Shown piece by piece: positions 26,441 to 36,896 of a stretch of 64,000 nucleotides of DNA. The stretch is from JAVJUV01 sp047314965. GTDB lineage: Bacteria > Pseudomonadota > Alphaproteobacteria > Rhodobacterales > Rhodobacteraceae. The position numbers and the translations under genes are program-made. The first letter of the stretch is position 1; each line of letters opens with the position of its first letter. The DNA is taken from NCBI RefSeq assembly GCF_047314965.1, contig NZ_JBLBVK010000040.1, positions 1 through 64,000 of the forward strand, read 5' to 3'. The notes beneath the pieces were generated by a model, which was not told the origin of the DNA, did no database searches, and worked only from the letters and a program-made list of their open reading frames with translations.

Positions 26441-27298
26441 ATGCGTAAAGTCGGAAGCGTCATTCTTACTGTTGGCTGCGCCATATTTCTGGCCGGCTGC
26501 AACGATGGTGGATTAACCGATGAAGAGGTCGAGCGCGCCCTGAAGGACGTGAACGTCATCGACGAGTCGAACCTGAACGACATCATGCTGACAGTCGCCG
26601 ATCCTTCCGAGGCGGTCATCTATTTCCAGAAGACCTCGGCGCAGAACCCGGACCGCATCGACCTTCGGCGCGGACTGGCGATCAGCCTTGTTCGCGCCAA
26701 GAAACCGCGTCTGGCGGCACAGGCCTGGCAAGAAGTCATGGCGATGCCCGGGGCGAACAACGATGACCGGGTCGAATATGCCGACGCGCTGATCCGCTCC
26801 AACCAGTGGGCGGAGGCCGAGGCCGAACTCGACAAGATCCCGCCGACGCACGAGACCTTCAAGCGCTACCGTCTGGAGGCGATGGTCGCCGACTCCAACA
26901 AGGAATGGAAGAAGGCCGACAGTTTCTACGAGATCGCCGTCGGCCTGACGACGACCCCGAGCGGCACTTTGAACAACTGGGGCTACAGTCACCTGACCCG
27001 GGGCAACTATGCCGAGGCGGAGAAACTGTTCAACGAGGCGCTGACCTACGATTCCTCGCTGTTTACCGCGAAGAACAACCTCGTTCTGGCGCGCGCCGCG
27101 CAACGCAAATACGATATGCCGGTCGTGCCGATGACCCAGATCGAGCGGGCCGAACTGATCTATACCGCGGCTCTTTCGGCGATCAAGCAGGGCGATATTT
27201 CCATCGGGAAGAGCCTCCTTCAGGACGCCATCGACACACATCCACAGCACTTCGACGCCGCCGTGCGCAGCCTTGAAGCCTTGGACAACAGGGCCTGA
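26441..27298 (+). CDS. Tad TPR lipoprotein, second TadD-like copy
   Basis: This 285-residue TPR lipoprotein has a signal ending in the lipobox LAGC (residues about 17-20). Several TPR units follow, such as AAQAWQEVMAMPGANNDD and GNYAEAEKLFNEALTYDSSL. Two TPR lipoproteins in tandem are common in rhodobacterial Tad loci; this longer one resembles the second type. It is followed by the prepilin peptidase gene after 16 bases. Confidence 0.87.
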   Translation: MRKVGSVILTVGCAIFLAGCNDGGLTDEEVERALKDVNVIDESNLNDIMLTVADPSEAVIYFQKTSAQNPDRIDLRRGLAISLVRAKKPRLAAQAWQEVMAMPGANNDDRVEYADALIRSNQWAEAEAELDKIPPTHETFKRYRLEAMVADSNKEWKKADSFYEIAVGLTTTPSGTLNNWGYSHLTRGNYAEAEKLFNEALTYDSSLFTAKNNLVLARAAQRKYDMPVVPMTQIERAELIYTAALSAIKQGDISIGKSLLQDAIDTHPQHFDAAVRSLEALDNRA

Positions 27299-27314
27299 GG
27301 AGCGGATCGTCGAC

Positions 27315-27800
27315 ATGGTGCTAGATTGGACCACGGCTGCGTGGTTTCTCCCCTTCGTGCTGCCGATTACCGTCTGGGTCGCCTGGAGCGACATGGCCTC
27401 GATGAAGATCCCGAACAAGGCCGTTCTGTCCTTGCTGATCGTCTTCGCAGTGATCGGGCTGATCGCCCTGCCCTTCACGGAATACCTCTGGAGATGGTCG
27501 CATTTCGCCATCGTACTGGTGATCGGGTTTGTCCTGAGTTCGCTGGGACTGATGGGCGCAGGCGACGCGAAATACGGGGCAGCCATGGCTCCCTTCATCG
27601 CACGCGCGGATGCTTTCGCGTTCATGTTCCTGCTCGGAGGCACCGTTATCGCGGCGTTCATCATCCATCGCGGTGCACGCGCGTCTTCGATCCGGGAGCG
27701 TTTTCCCGACTGGGAAAGCTGGACCAGGAAAGAATTCCCGATGGGCTTTGCGCTGGCTCCGGCGCTGATGTTCTACCTGATCATCGCGTTCTTCTACTGA
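27315..27800 (+). CDS. tadV: Prepilin peptidase TadV (CpaA)
   Basis: This short A24-family aspartic peptidase cleaves the Flp prepilin leader. The 161 residues hold about five membrane helices, the first catalytic aspartate D26 in WSDMASMKIPN and the second, D84, in the GAGDAK motif (81-86). The N-terminal methylation domain of full-length PilD enzymes is absent, as usual for TadV. I start at ATG 27315 behind GAGGAGCGG. Its last seven bases overlap the 3' end of the convergent membrane-protein gene. Confidence 0.93.
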   Translation: MVLDWTTAAWFLPFVLPITVWVAWSDMASMKIPNKAVLSLLIVFAVIGLIALPFTEYLWRWSHFAIVLVIGFVLSSLGLMGAGDAKYGAAMAPFIARADAFAFMFLLGGTVIAAFIIHRGARASSIRERFPDWESWTRKEFPMGFALAPALMFYLIIAFFY

Positions 27801-29419
27801 TCCGCGATCGCGAGCAGAACATAGAGTTCATTGTCCCGGACGACTGCCAGATCCAATCCGGCGGCTTCGATGTCGTTGAGCATGATCCGCTGGACGCGAG
27901 AGACGAATCCACATTTGGGAACAAGCACATAGTCGGCGTTTTCCACACCCGACAACCCACCATAGTACCACGGCGCACCGCCCTCCAGCGGCGCATAAGG
28001 TCCGAACAGCCAGAACGCGCTGAGGATGCCTGTCGTGAAGAACTGGCTGCCGTCCGGGATGCCGGCTCTTTTAAGGTCGTTCGCGATCTCGACAAAATAG
28101 GCGCGTGAGCCCGCCAGAAGTTCGCAATGGGGAAGCTCGATGCCGGCGATGCTGAGCGGGGGTTCGCGGTTCGCGTCCTCGCGATATTTTCCCCAGACCG
28201 GCGACGTCGCATCCAGGTGCACTTCGGCGGATATGGTGTTCGCCCTGTCGACCCGAATGAATATGTCCTGATCGTCAGGACGGTCCGACAGCATCGGCAG
28301 GAATTCGGCCGACTGGATCGCCGCGTGGTTGACCGGGGAGAGGGTCAGATTGGCCAGAGACGGGAAAAACAGCGCGAGTGCCGCGGCCGAGATCAGGGCC
28401 GCGCCGTCAGACAGGTCGATGCCCGCCACCGACACCTCGCCCGCGCGTGGACGCAGGGTCATCAGGAGGATGGGCAGGAACAGCAGCCATTTCGGATCGT
28501 TCCCGAAGTTCTGGTAGGTGATGTAGAAAAAACCGGGCAACAGCAGGATCAACAGAGTGCCCGCCCGCGTCTGTCCCGACTGGCGCAGAAGGAACACGGC
28601 CAGAATGCCCAGTATGGTCCCGCCGAGGAACGGCGGCCCCGCCACGATCTGGTTAAAGGGTACTCCTACGAAGGGGCGGACGTCAGAGGATGATACCGTC
28701 CTGAGATCCGCCAGGTACCCGAGCCAGTGGGAAGGGCCATAGACGACCGCCACCAGCAGAACGGCCAGGATGCCTGTCACCAAAGCCGCGAAGAAAGCCC
28801 GGCGCTCTCCGCGCCAGAGAAGCGCGATCGCCACGGCGGGCACCAGACATACGAAGAACGTGACCTTGATCAGCAGCAGGGCAGAGGCGAGCACGCCGAT
28901 CAGGACGCCGTCGAGAACTTCGCGAGACCGGCCCTGTGGCGCCAGAATTCCCAGAACCAGCATCACGAACGCCAGCGCCCAGGCCCAGCGATTGTAGTGC
29001 ATCGAGATGGACGCCCCCGACGACGGGCCGCCATAGGTCAGAGCCATAACCAGACCGAGAACGAAGAGACCGAAGGCATAGGCCGTGCGACGCGGCAGGC
29101 GCGTGGCCGCCGCATAGGCGACGACGGGGAATAGGAGAAGCGCAAGGGCGACCTGCGACCAGACGATCGCCGCGCCAACGCCCATGCCCGCCTGCATGAG
29201 CAGTACGATCGGAAGAAAGGCCAGAAGTCCGAGCGGCGTTACGAAATCCACATGCGGCTGCAGTCCCTGCTCCATCCGGAACAGAATATCGAGGAGATGA
29301 TAGGTATCGCCTTCATGCGTATCTAGAAACAGGCCGTTCTGGATGACCGACAGGCCTCCGAAACCAGCGATGAAGACCAGCAGGGCGCCGATCAGAAGAT
29401 ATGGATTCGGCCTGCTCAT
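27794..29419 (-). CDS. Multi-pass membrane protein, GT-C-like
   Basis: This 541-residue protein has about eleven hydrophobic segments in its first 380 residues and a soluble C-terminal domain of about 150 residues with five cysteines or more spaced as ELPHCELL and VPKCGFVSR. The first large loop has an acidic motif FLDTHEGDTYHLLD, which resembles the DxE loop of GT-C glycosyltransferases (dolichol or polyprenol sugar transferases). I therefore suspect a lipid-linked sugar transferase, without a specific family match. It converges with tadV and is divergent from the AAA+ ATPase gene. Confidence 0.7.
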   Translation of the reverse strand: MSRPNPYLLIGALLVFIAGFGGLSVIQNGLFLDTHEGDTYHLLDILFRMEQGLQPHVDFVTPLGLLAFLPIVLLMQAGMGVGAAIVWSQVALALLLFPVVAYAAATRLPRRTAYAFGLFVLGLVMALTYGGPSSGASISMHYNRWAWALAFVMLVLGILAPQGRSREVLDGVLIGVLASALLLIKVTFFVCLVPAVAIALLWRGERRAFFAALVTGILAVLLVAVVYGPSHWLGYLADLRTVSSSDVRPFVGVPFNQIVAGPPFLGGTILGILAVFLLRQSGQTRAGTLLILLLPGFFYITYQNFGNDPKWLLFLPILLMTLRPRAGEVSVAGIDLSDGAALISAAALALFFPSLANLTLSPVNHAAIQSAEFLPMLSDRPDDQDIFIRVDRANTISAEVHLDATSPVWGKYREDANREPPLSIAGIELPHCELLAGSRAYFVEIANDLKRAGIPDGSQFFTTGILSAFWLFGPYAPLEGGAPWYYGGLSGVENADYVLVPKCGFVSRVQRIMLNDIEAAGLDLAVVRDNELYVLLAIADQ

Positions 29420-29557
29420 TCCTCATCCTTTTTCCATTTTTTAGCCACAATAACCGGTCATGTATCGTCCAGCAAAGGGGTGTTTCCCTCTACTGTCCCT
29501 GCCGGGGCAACGAAAGGGAATACACAGGTATATTTTGAGAGGCACGGGTAGAATCCG

Positions 29558-30868
29558 ATGAATATGCAAACGTCGAACGTCATTGCGCCCCCGGCGCCAC
29601 GCTCTCTCGACGGAATGAAGCTGCCGATCGTGATGATGCGCGACATTCTGCTGAAGACGATCTTCCGCATGAACCTCGAGACCTGTGGCGAACTGGCCAG
29701 GGCCATGTGCCTGCCGATTCCGGTGACGCAGGAACTGATCGACATGGCGCGCGAGCAGAAGCTGCTGCAATCGACAGGGACGCTGCACGCCAACTCGGGC
29801 GGGGAAATGGGCTATCAGCTGACCGAAGCCGGCAAAGCCCGTGCTCTGGATGCGCTTGCGCAGTCGGAATACTACGGCGCCATGCCGGTTCCCCTGGAAG
29901 TCTACTCCGAGCAGGTCAAGCGTCAGTCCATCCGGAATATCCAGGTCACCCGTGACCAGCTCACCGGCGCGATGGGTCACCTGATCCTGCCGGACGAACT
30001 GCTGGACCATCTTGGACCCGCGGTTTCGGCCGGCCGTTCGATCCTGATGTACGGACCGCCGGGCAACGGCAAATCGTCCATCTCGAACGGCATTCGCGAC
30101 GCGTTGGGCGACAAGATCTATATCCCGCGTGCCATCGAATACTCGGGTCAGGTCATCACGGTCTATGACCCGATCGTTCACACGGCCGCCGAGGAAATCG
30201 TGGAGGATCCGAATTCGCTGCGTCGCAGTTCGAACCGGTTCGACACCCGCTACGTTCTGTGCGACCGGCCGACGGTGATCACCGGTGGTGAACTGTCGCT
30301 GTCGATGCTGGACTTGGTCTACAACCCGACCGCACGGACCTACCAGGCGCCGTTGCAGCTGAAATCCTCGGGCGGCGTCTTCATCGTGGACGACCTTGGC
30401 CGGCAGGAAGAACCGCCGCAGGCGCTTGTGAACCGCTGGATCGTTCCGCTGGAAGAGAACAAGGACATCCTTGCCCTGCAATCGGGCGAGAAATTCGAGG
30501 TTCCCTTCGACACGCTGGTGATCTTCTCGACCAACTTCCACCCGAACGAGATCTTCGACAAGGCGGCGCTTCGCCGGATCTTCTTCAAGATCAAGATCGA
30601 CGGGCCGACACAGGAAGATTATCTGAAGATCTTCGCGATGGTGGCCCGGAAGCGGAAAATGCCGCTGGATGAGGACACGCTGGTCTACCTGATCAAGAAC
30701 AAGTACCCGTCGATCGACAATATCTACGCGAACTATCAGCCGATCTTCCTGATCGACCAGATGATCGCGATCTGCGAGTTCGAGGGCATCCCCTATCAGA
30801 TGAGCCCCGAACTGATCGACCGGGCCTGGGCGAACATGTTCGTCAAGGAAGAGAAGATCGTGCACTAG
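29558..30868 (+). CDS. AAA+ ATPase with N-terminal winged helix, unknown function
   Basis: This 436-residue cytoplasmic protein starts with a winged-helix-like segment (about 37-100, ending GYQLTEAGKARALDAL), followed by a AAA+ module with Walker A GPPGNGKS (166-173), Walker B IVDDLG (about 275-280), and an ILFSTN-like sensor 1 (VIFSTNFHP near 325). No family name is evident to me; similar uncharacterised ATPases occur in many Proteobacteria. It stands alone, with a 138-base upstream gap, and is followed by one of the window's 3' stem-loop elements. The Tad locus ends 1.8 kb upstream, but a link is only positional. Confidence 0.85.
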   Translation: MNMQTSNVIAPPAPRSLDGMKLPIVMMRDILLKTIFRMNLETCGELARAMCLPIPVTQELIDMAREQKLLQSTGTLHANSGGEMGYQLTEAGKARALDALAQSEYYGAMPVPLEVYSEQVKRQSIRNIQVTRDQLTGAMGHLILPDELLDHLGPAVSAGRSILMYGPPGNGKSSISNGIRDALGDKIYIPRAIEYSGQVITVYDPIVHTAAEEIVEDPNSLRRSSNRFDTRYVLCDRPTVITGGELSLSMLDLVYNPTARTYQAPLQLKSSGGVFIVDDLGRQEEPPQALVNRWIVPLEENKDILALQSGEKFEVPFDTLVIFSTNFHPNEIFDKAALRRIFFKIKIDGPTQEDYLKIFAMVARKRKMPLDEDTLVYLIKNKYPSIDNIYANYQPIFLIDQMIAICEFEGIPYQMSPELIDRAWANMFVKEEKIVH

Positions 30869-30900
30869 GTTTCGCCGCGCCTGACGGCGCGTCGATCCAT

Positions 30901-30951
30901 GCGAGGGGCTCTGCCCCTCGCGCTCCCCGGCATATTTCGACCAAGAAGAAA
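30901..30951 (+). repeat. 3'-end intergenic element, copy A
   Basis: A perfect 9-bp stem (GCGAGGGGC / GCCCCTCGC, TCT loop) is followed by CTCCCCGG, CATATTT and ACCAAGAAGAAA. It starts 33 bases after the AAA+ ATPase stop on the same strand. Copies B, C and D show the same order of parts. Confidence 0.75.
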
Positions 30952-30994
30952 GGCGCGGCTTTCCCCTGCGCTGCCGTCGGTCTAACTCTTGGCC

Positions 30995-33400
30995 ATGAGC
31001 GCCCTGCCCCCGATCTTTCATGACTGGTTCGCCGCGCGCGGATGGTCGGTGCATCCGCACCAGGCCGAGATGGTCGCGCGCGCGGATGCGCCTTCGCTTC
31101 TGCTGATCGCACCGACGGGGGGCGGCAAGACACTGGCGGGGTTCCTGCCGACGCTCGCGGAACTGGCGGAAGACCGGCGCGAAGGACTGCATACGCTTTA
31201 TGTCTCGCCCCTGAAGGCGCTCGCCGCGGATATCCGGCGGAATCTCTCGGCGCCGATCTCCGAGATGAACCTGCCGATCCGGGTCGAGGACAGGACAGGC
31301 GACACGTCGCAGACGTTGAAGAAGCGGCAGCGGGTCGACCCGCCCCATATCCTTCTGACCACGCCTGAATCGCTCGCTCTGCTGCTGACCTACGAGGACG
31401 CGCCGCGCATGTTCGCCGGGCTGAGCCGGATCGTGATCGACGAGATCCATGCGCTGGCGGAATCCAAACGCGGCGACCAGCTGATGCTGGCCCTGGCCGA
31501 GTTGCAGGCGATGGTGCCGGGGCTGCGGCGCGTTGGGCTGTCGGCCACTGTCGAGGACCCGGGCGCCATCGCCGCGTTCCTCGCGCGCCATCCGGACCCT
31601 TGTCCGATTCTCCATGCCGATCCTGGCCCCGACCCCGATATCGCCATGCTGGGAACCGACGCGATGCCGCCCTGGTCCGGCGGCGGCGGCGGCTATGCGA
31701 TCCCGGCAGTGCTGGAAGAGGTGAAGAAGCACAAGACCACGCTGATCTTTCACAATACCCGCGCGCAGGCGGAGATCTTCTTTCACAATCTGTGGCTTGC
31801 GAATGACCAGGGCCTGCCGATCGGCATCCACCACGGGAGCCTCGCCCGCGAGCAGCGCGCGAAGGTCGAGGCAGCGATGGTGCGGGGGGAACTGCGTGCG
31901 ATCGTGTGCACCGGCACGCTGGACCTGGGGATCGACTGGGGGGATGTGGATCTGATCATCCAGGTGGGCGCGCCGAAGAACGTGAAGCGGCTGGTGCAGA
32001 GGATCGGGCGCGCGAACCATCGCTACAACGCACCGTCGAAGGCGCTGATCGTGCCCGCCAACCGGTTCGAGGTGGTGGAATGCGTAGCGGCGCTGGCGGC
32101 GGTGCGGGAGCATGATCTGGACGGTGATCCGCGGGGGCCGGGACCGCGGGACGTGCTTTGCCAGCACATCCTGATCAGGGCCTGCCGCGGGGCGTTCGAT
32201 GCGAATGAGCTTTTTGCGACGTTCAAAACCGCGGGGGCCTATGCGGAGCTGGAGAGGCAGGTCTTCGACGAATGCCTGGAGATGATGGCGACGGGGGGCT
32301 ATGCGCTTAGGGCCTATGACCGGTGGCAGCGCCTGAAGCAGCGGCCGGACGGGCTGTGGGAATTGCGGGATCCGAGGGCCGCGAAACACATCCGGATGAA
32401 CCTTGGCACAATCCTCGACACCGACACGCTGAAAGTGAGGTATCGTGGCCGGGGCGCCCCGCTGGGGGAGATCGAGGAAGGCTTCGCCGCCAGCCTCACG
32501 CCTGGCGACACGTTCCTGATCGGCGGACAGGTGGTGCGCTACGAAGGCCTGCGCGAAATGACGGTCGAAGTGTCGCGCCGGGCCGACAAACCGCCGAAGA
32601 TCGCGGTTTTCGCGGGTACGAAATTCGCCACGTCGACGCAGCTAAGTGCCCGGATTCTGAGAATGTTCCAGCAGGAGAGCTGGCCCGATCTGCCACGGCA
32701 TACGGCCGAGTGGCTGGCCTTGCAGCGGGAGAGGTCGAAACTGCCGGAAAGCGACCGGATCCTGGTGGAGAGTTTTCCCCATGACGGACGGCAGCACACC
32801 TGCATTTACGGTTTTGCCGGTCGCAACGCGATGCAGACGCTGGGCCTGCTGGTGACTGCCAGAATGGAGGCGGAAGGGCTGAACCCGCTGGGCTTCGTCT
32901 CGACCGATTACGCGGTGCTGATCTGGGGGCTGGACCGGGTGCCGGACCCGGCGCCGCTCTTCGATGGAGAGAACCTGCGCGAAGCCTTCGAGACCTGGCT
33001 TCAGGGCAATGCCGTGATGAAGCGGACGTTCAAGGGATCCGCCGTTATCTCCATGATGCTGGAGAGAAATTTCGGGCCGCAGAGGCGGTCGGGGCGGCAG
33101 GCGACGTTTTCATCGGACATCCTTTACGACACGCTCACGAAGTATGATCCGGGACATCTCCTGCTGAAGATCACCCGCGAGGAGGCGATGCGGGGACTGG
33201 TGGACTTCGGACGGATCGAGGAGATGTTGGGCCGGACGCGGGGGCGGATCGATCATGTCATCCTGGATCGTGTCACCCCTCTGGCCGCGCCGCTGTTCCT
33301 GGAACCCGGGCGCGTGCCGATCCACGGCGAGGGGCGTGAGCGCATGCTGGCCGAAGAGGCCGCACGGTTGATGGAGGCGGCAGGGCTGGAGAGCGGCTGA
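30995..33400 (+). CDS. Lhr-like DEXH-box helicase (ligase-associated type)
   Basis: This is a superfamily 2 helicase of the Lhr core type often encoded with an ATP-dependent DNA ligase. The 801 residues contain motif I APTGGGKT (39-46), motif II DEIH (149-152), SAT in motif III, the GTLDLGIDWGDVD segment and motif VI QRIGRANHR, then the winged-helix and C-terminal domains of the Lhr group. I start at ATG 30995; a TTG six bases earlier is less likely. The usual partner genes (ligase, exonuclease-like metallo-beta-lactamase, PdeM phosphoesterase) are not adjacent here. Confidence 0.93.
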   Translation: MSALPPIFHDWFAARGWSVHPHQAEMVARADAPSLLLIAPTGGGKTLAGFLPTLAELAEDRREGLHTLYVSPLKALAADIRRNLSAPISEMNLPIRVEDRTGDTSQTLKKRQRVDPPHILLTTPESLALLLTYEDAPRMFAGLSRIVIDEIHALAESKRGDQLMLALAELQAMVPGLRRVGLSATVEDPGAIAAFLARHPDPCPILHADPGPDPDIAMLGTDAMPPWSGGGGGYAIPAVLEEVKKHKTTLIFHNTRAQAEIFFHNLWLANDQGLPIGIHHGSLAREQRAKVEAAMVRGELRAIVCTGTLDLGIDWGDVDLIIQVGAPKNVKRLVQRIGRANHRYNAPSKALIVPANRFEVVECVAALAAVREHDLDGDPRGPGPRDVLCQHILIRACRGAFDANELFATFKTAGAYAELERQVFDECLEMMATGGYALRAYDRWQRLKQRPDGLWELRDPRAAKHIRMNLGTILDTDTLKVRYRGRGAPLGEIEEGFAASLTPGDTFLIGGQVVRYEGLREMTVEVSRRADKPPKIAVFAGTKFATSTQLSARILRMFQQESWPDLPRHTAEWLALQRERSKLPESDRILVESFPHDGRQHTCIYGFAGRNAMQTLGLLVTARMEAEGLNPLGFVSTDYAVLIWGLDRVPDPAPLFDGENLREAFETWLQGNAVMKRTFKGSAVISMMLERNFGPQRRSGRQATFSSDILYDTLTKYDPGHLLLKITREEAMRGLVDFGRIEEMLGRTRGRIDHVILDRVTPLAAPLFLEPGRVPIHGEGRERMLAEEAARLMEAAGLESG

Positions 33401-33490
33401 CCACTATCGGCAAAGCGTCGGCAAAAGGTCGGCAAAACGTATGGCACGGGCGCGCGGAGTCCCCGGCATACTGCAACGCCCAAGGCCGGA

Positions 33491-33556
33491 GGGGGCGCTG
33501 CCCCCACCGCGCGTTCCGCGCGGCCCCCCGGGATATTTGAGGGCCGATGGAGGGAA
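33491..33556 (+). repeat. 3'-end intergenic element, copy B
   Basis: GGGGGC-GCT-GCCCCC (33491-33505) and a second small inverted repeat CCGCGCG/CGCGCGG are followed by CCCCCGGGATATTTGAGG and a purine-rich GGAGGGAAAG. It lies 91 bases after the helicase stop on the same strand. This is the most diverged of the four copies. Confidence 0.6.
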
Positions 33557-33577
33557 AGTCCGGTCGTGTCCGGGGTC

Positions 33578-34743
33578 TCAGTCGCAGAGGCTGTCGATGA
33601 TCCGGTCGAGGAAGGCCTCGCCGGCCTCGAACTGCTCGATCGAGAGCCATTCGTCGGCCTGGTGCGCCTGGGCGATATCGCCGGGGCCGCAGATGACCGA
33701 GGATATGCCGGCGTTCTGGAAATGCCCGGCCTCGGTGCCGTAGCTGACCACGTGGGTACCGTTGTCGCCGGTGATGCGGCGCACGAGGGCCTCGGCGGCG
33801 CCGTCCTGTTCGGGGCGAAGGCCGGGAACGCCGAAATAGGGTTCGAGATCGATGCCCGTCGCGGGGTGCACCGATTGCATTCGCTTTTCGATTTCCGCGG
33901 CAACGGCGCGGACGGCCTCGATCCAGTCGTTGACGTCTTCGTCCGGCACGACGCGGAACTCGAGATCGAAACGGCAATCCTTGGCGGTGATGTTGTGCGC
34001 CGTGCCGCCCCTGATCTTGCCCACATGCAGCGTCGTCCAGGGCGGATCGAAGATGGCGGCGAGCTCGCTTGGCACCTTTGCGCGGTTCTCGTCGTTCCGA
34101 GCGTTTGCCCACTCGACCAGGCGCGCGGCCTCCATGATGGCGCTGACGCCCCGGTCGAGGAGCGAGGAATGCACCTCGTAACCTTTCACATGAACGTCGA
34201 AGCCCGAGGAGCCCTTGTGCGCAGTGACGCATTTCATCATGGACGGCTCGCCGATGATGGCCATGGCGGCCTTTGGCAGGCCGGCGTTTTCCATGGCCGC
34301 GATAAGGGGCGGCGCGCCGGCACAGCCGATTTCCTCGTCAAAGGAGAGCGCGATCTGGAGCGGGCGCTTCAGCGGCGCCGTGCGCGCCTTGCGAAGCGCG
34401 TTCAGCGCAAGGGCGTCGAATCCCTTCATGTCGCAGGTGCCGCGCCCGAAGAGCTTGCCGTCCTTCTCGACCACCTCCCAGGGATCGGTCGACCAGGGTT
34501 GGCCCTCGACGGGGACCACATCGGTATGGCCCGAGAGCACGATGCCGCCTGGAACGTCGGGCCCTACCGAGGCGAAGAGGGCGTGTTTCGTCGGCTCGTC
34601 TTCCTTGACCAGCCGGTGCGACGTGAGGCCGATTTGCGTCAGGTAGGCCTCGGCCCAGTCGATGAGCGGGATGTTCGTGTCGTGGCTGACGGTGGGGAAA
34701 GAGACGAGCGCGTCGAGAATCTGGCGCGCGGAGGGGATCGAGG

Positions 34744-34747
<4 letters not shown>
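33578..34747 (-). CDS. argE: Acetylornithine deacetylase (M20 family)
   Basis: This di-zinc M20 amidohydrolase most resembles ArgE, which releases ornithine from N-acetylornithine in arginine synthesis. The 389 residues contain H74 and D76 (SGHTDVVPVEG), D106 (GTCDMKG) and the catalytic pair E138-E139 (SFDEEIGCAG), with the dimerisation lid in the middle. Its ATG overlaps the stop of the upstream ABC ATPase gene by four bases, so it is part of the peptide-transport operon. That context makes another N-acyl amino acid or peptide substrate possible. Confidence 0.88.
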
Positions 34748-36582
<1,835 letters not shown>

Positions 36583-36896
36583 GTAGGTCTTTTCCCGTTG
36601 GACTGCGAAACGCTAATCGCGGTGCGAAGCCAGTGTCAAACGAATGGCGCAGGATTGCACTCTGACGCGAGGTCAACGCACAAGGATCGGTCGAATCTTC
36701 GAAACGCACCACTCGGACGCTTGCCTTTGGACGGTCTTTCGGTCGAAACTCTGCTGGTCCGCGCTTCGGCCCGGATGGGGATAATCAACAAAGCTGGATC
36801 GTGGTGACCTTCACCCAACCTGCAATACGAGAACCCGTCTTCCCGTCTGTTCAGGCGGGTGCTGAAACGCGTTCCAAATCCAACAAGGAGAATACC
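36583..36896. other. Divergent promoter region of the peptide transporter
   Basis: This 314-base gap separates the ATPase-argE arm from the binding-protein-permease arm and should carry both promoters. No gene is credible here. An 8-bp inverted repeat with a two-base loop (CCCGTCTG/CAGGCGGG, 36843-36860, one G-U pair) lies 37 bases before the binding-protein start. AAGGAG precedes that ATG. Confidence 0.5.

Noticed and set aside
29441..32389. A 982-codon minus-strand frame opposite the AAA+ ATPase and helicase
   Set aside because: The plus-strand proteins carry intact Walker and helicase motifs across the same bases; the minus translation is arginine- and histidine-rich without any domain.
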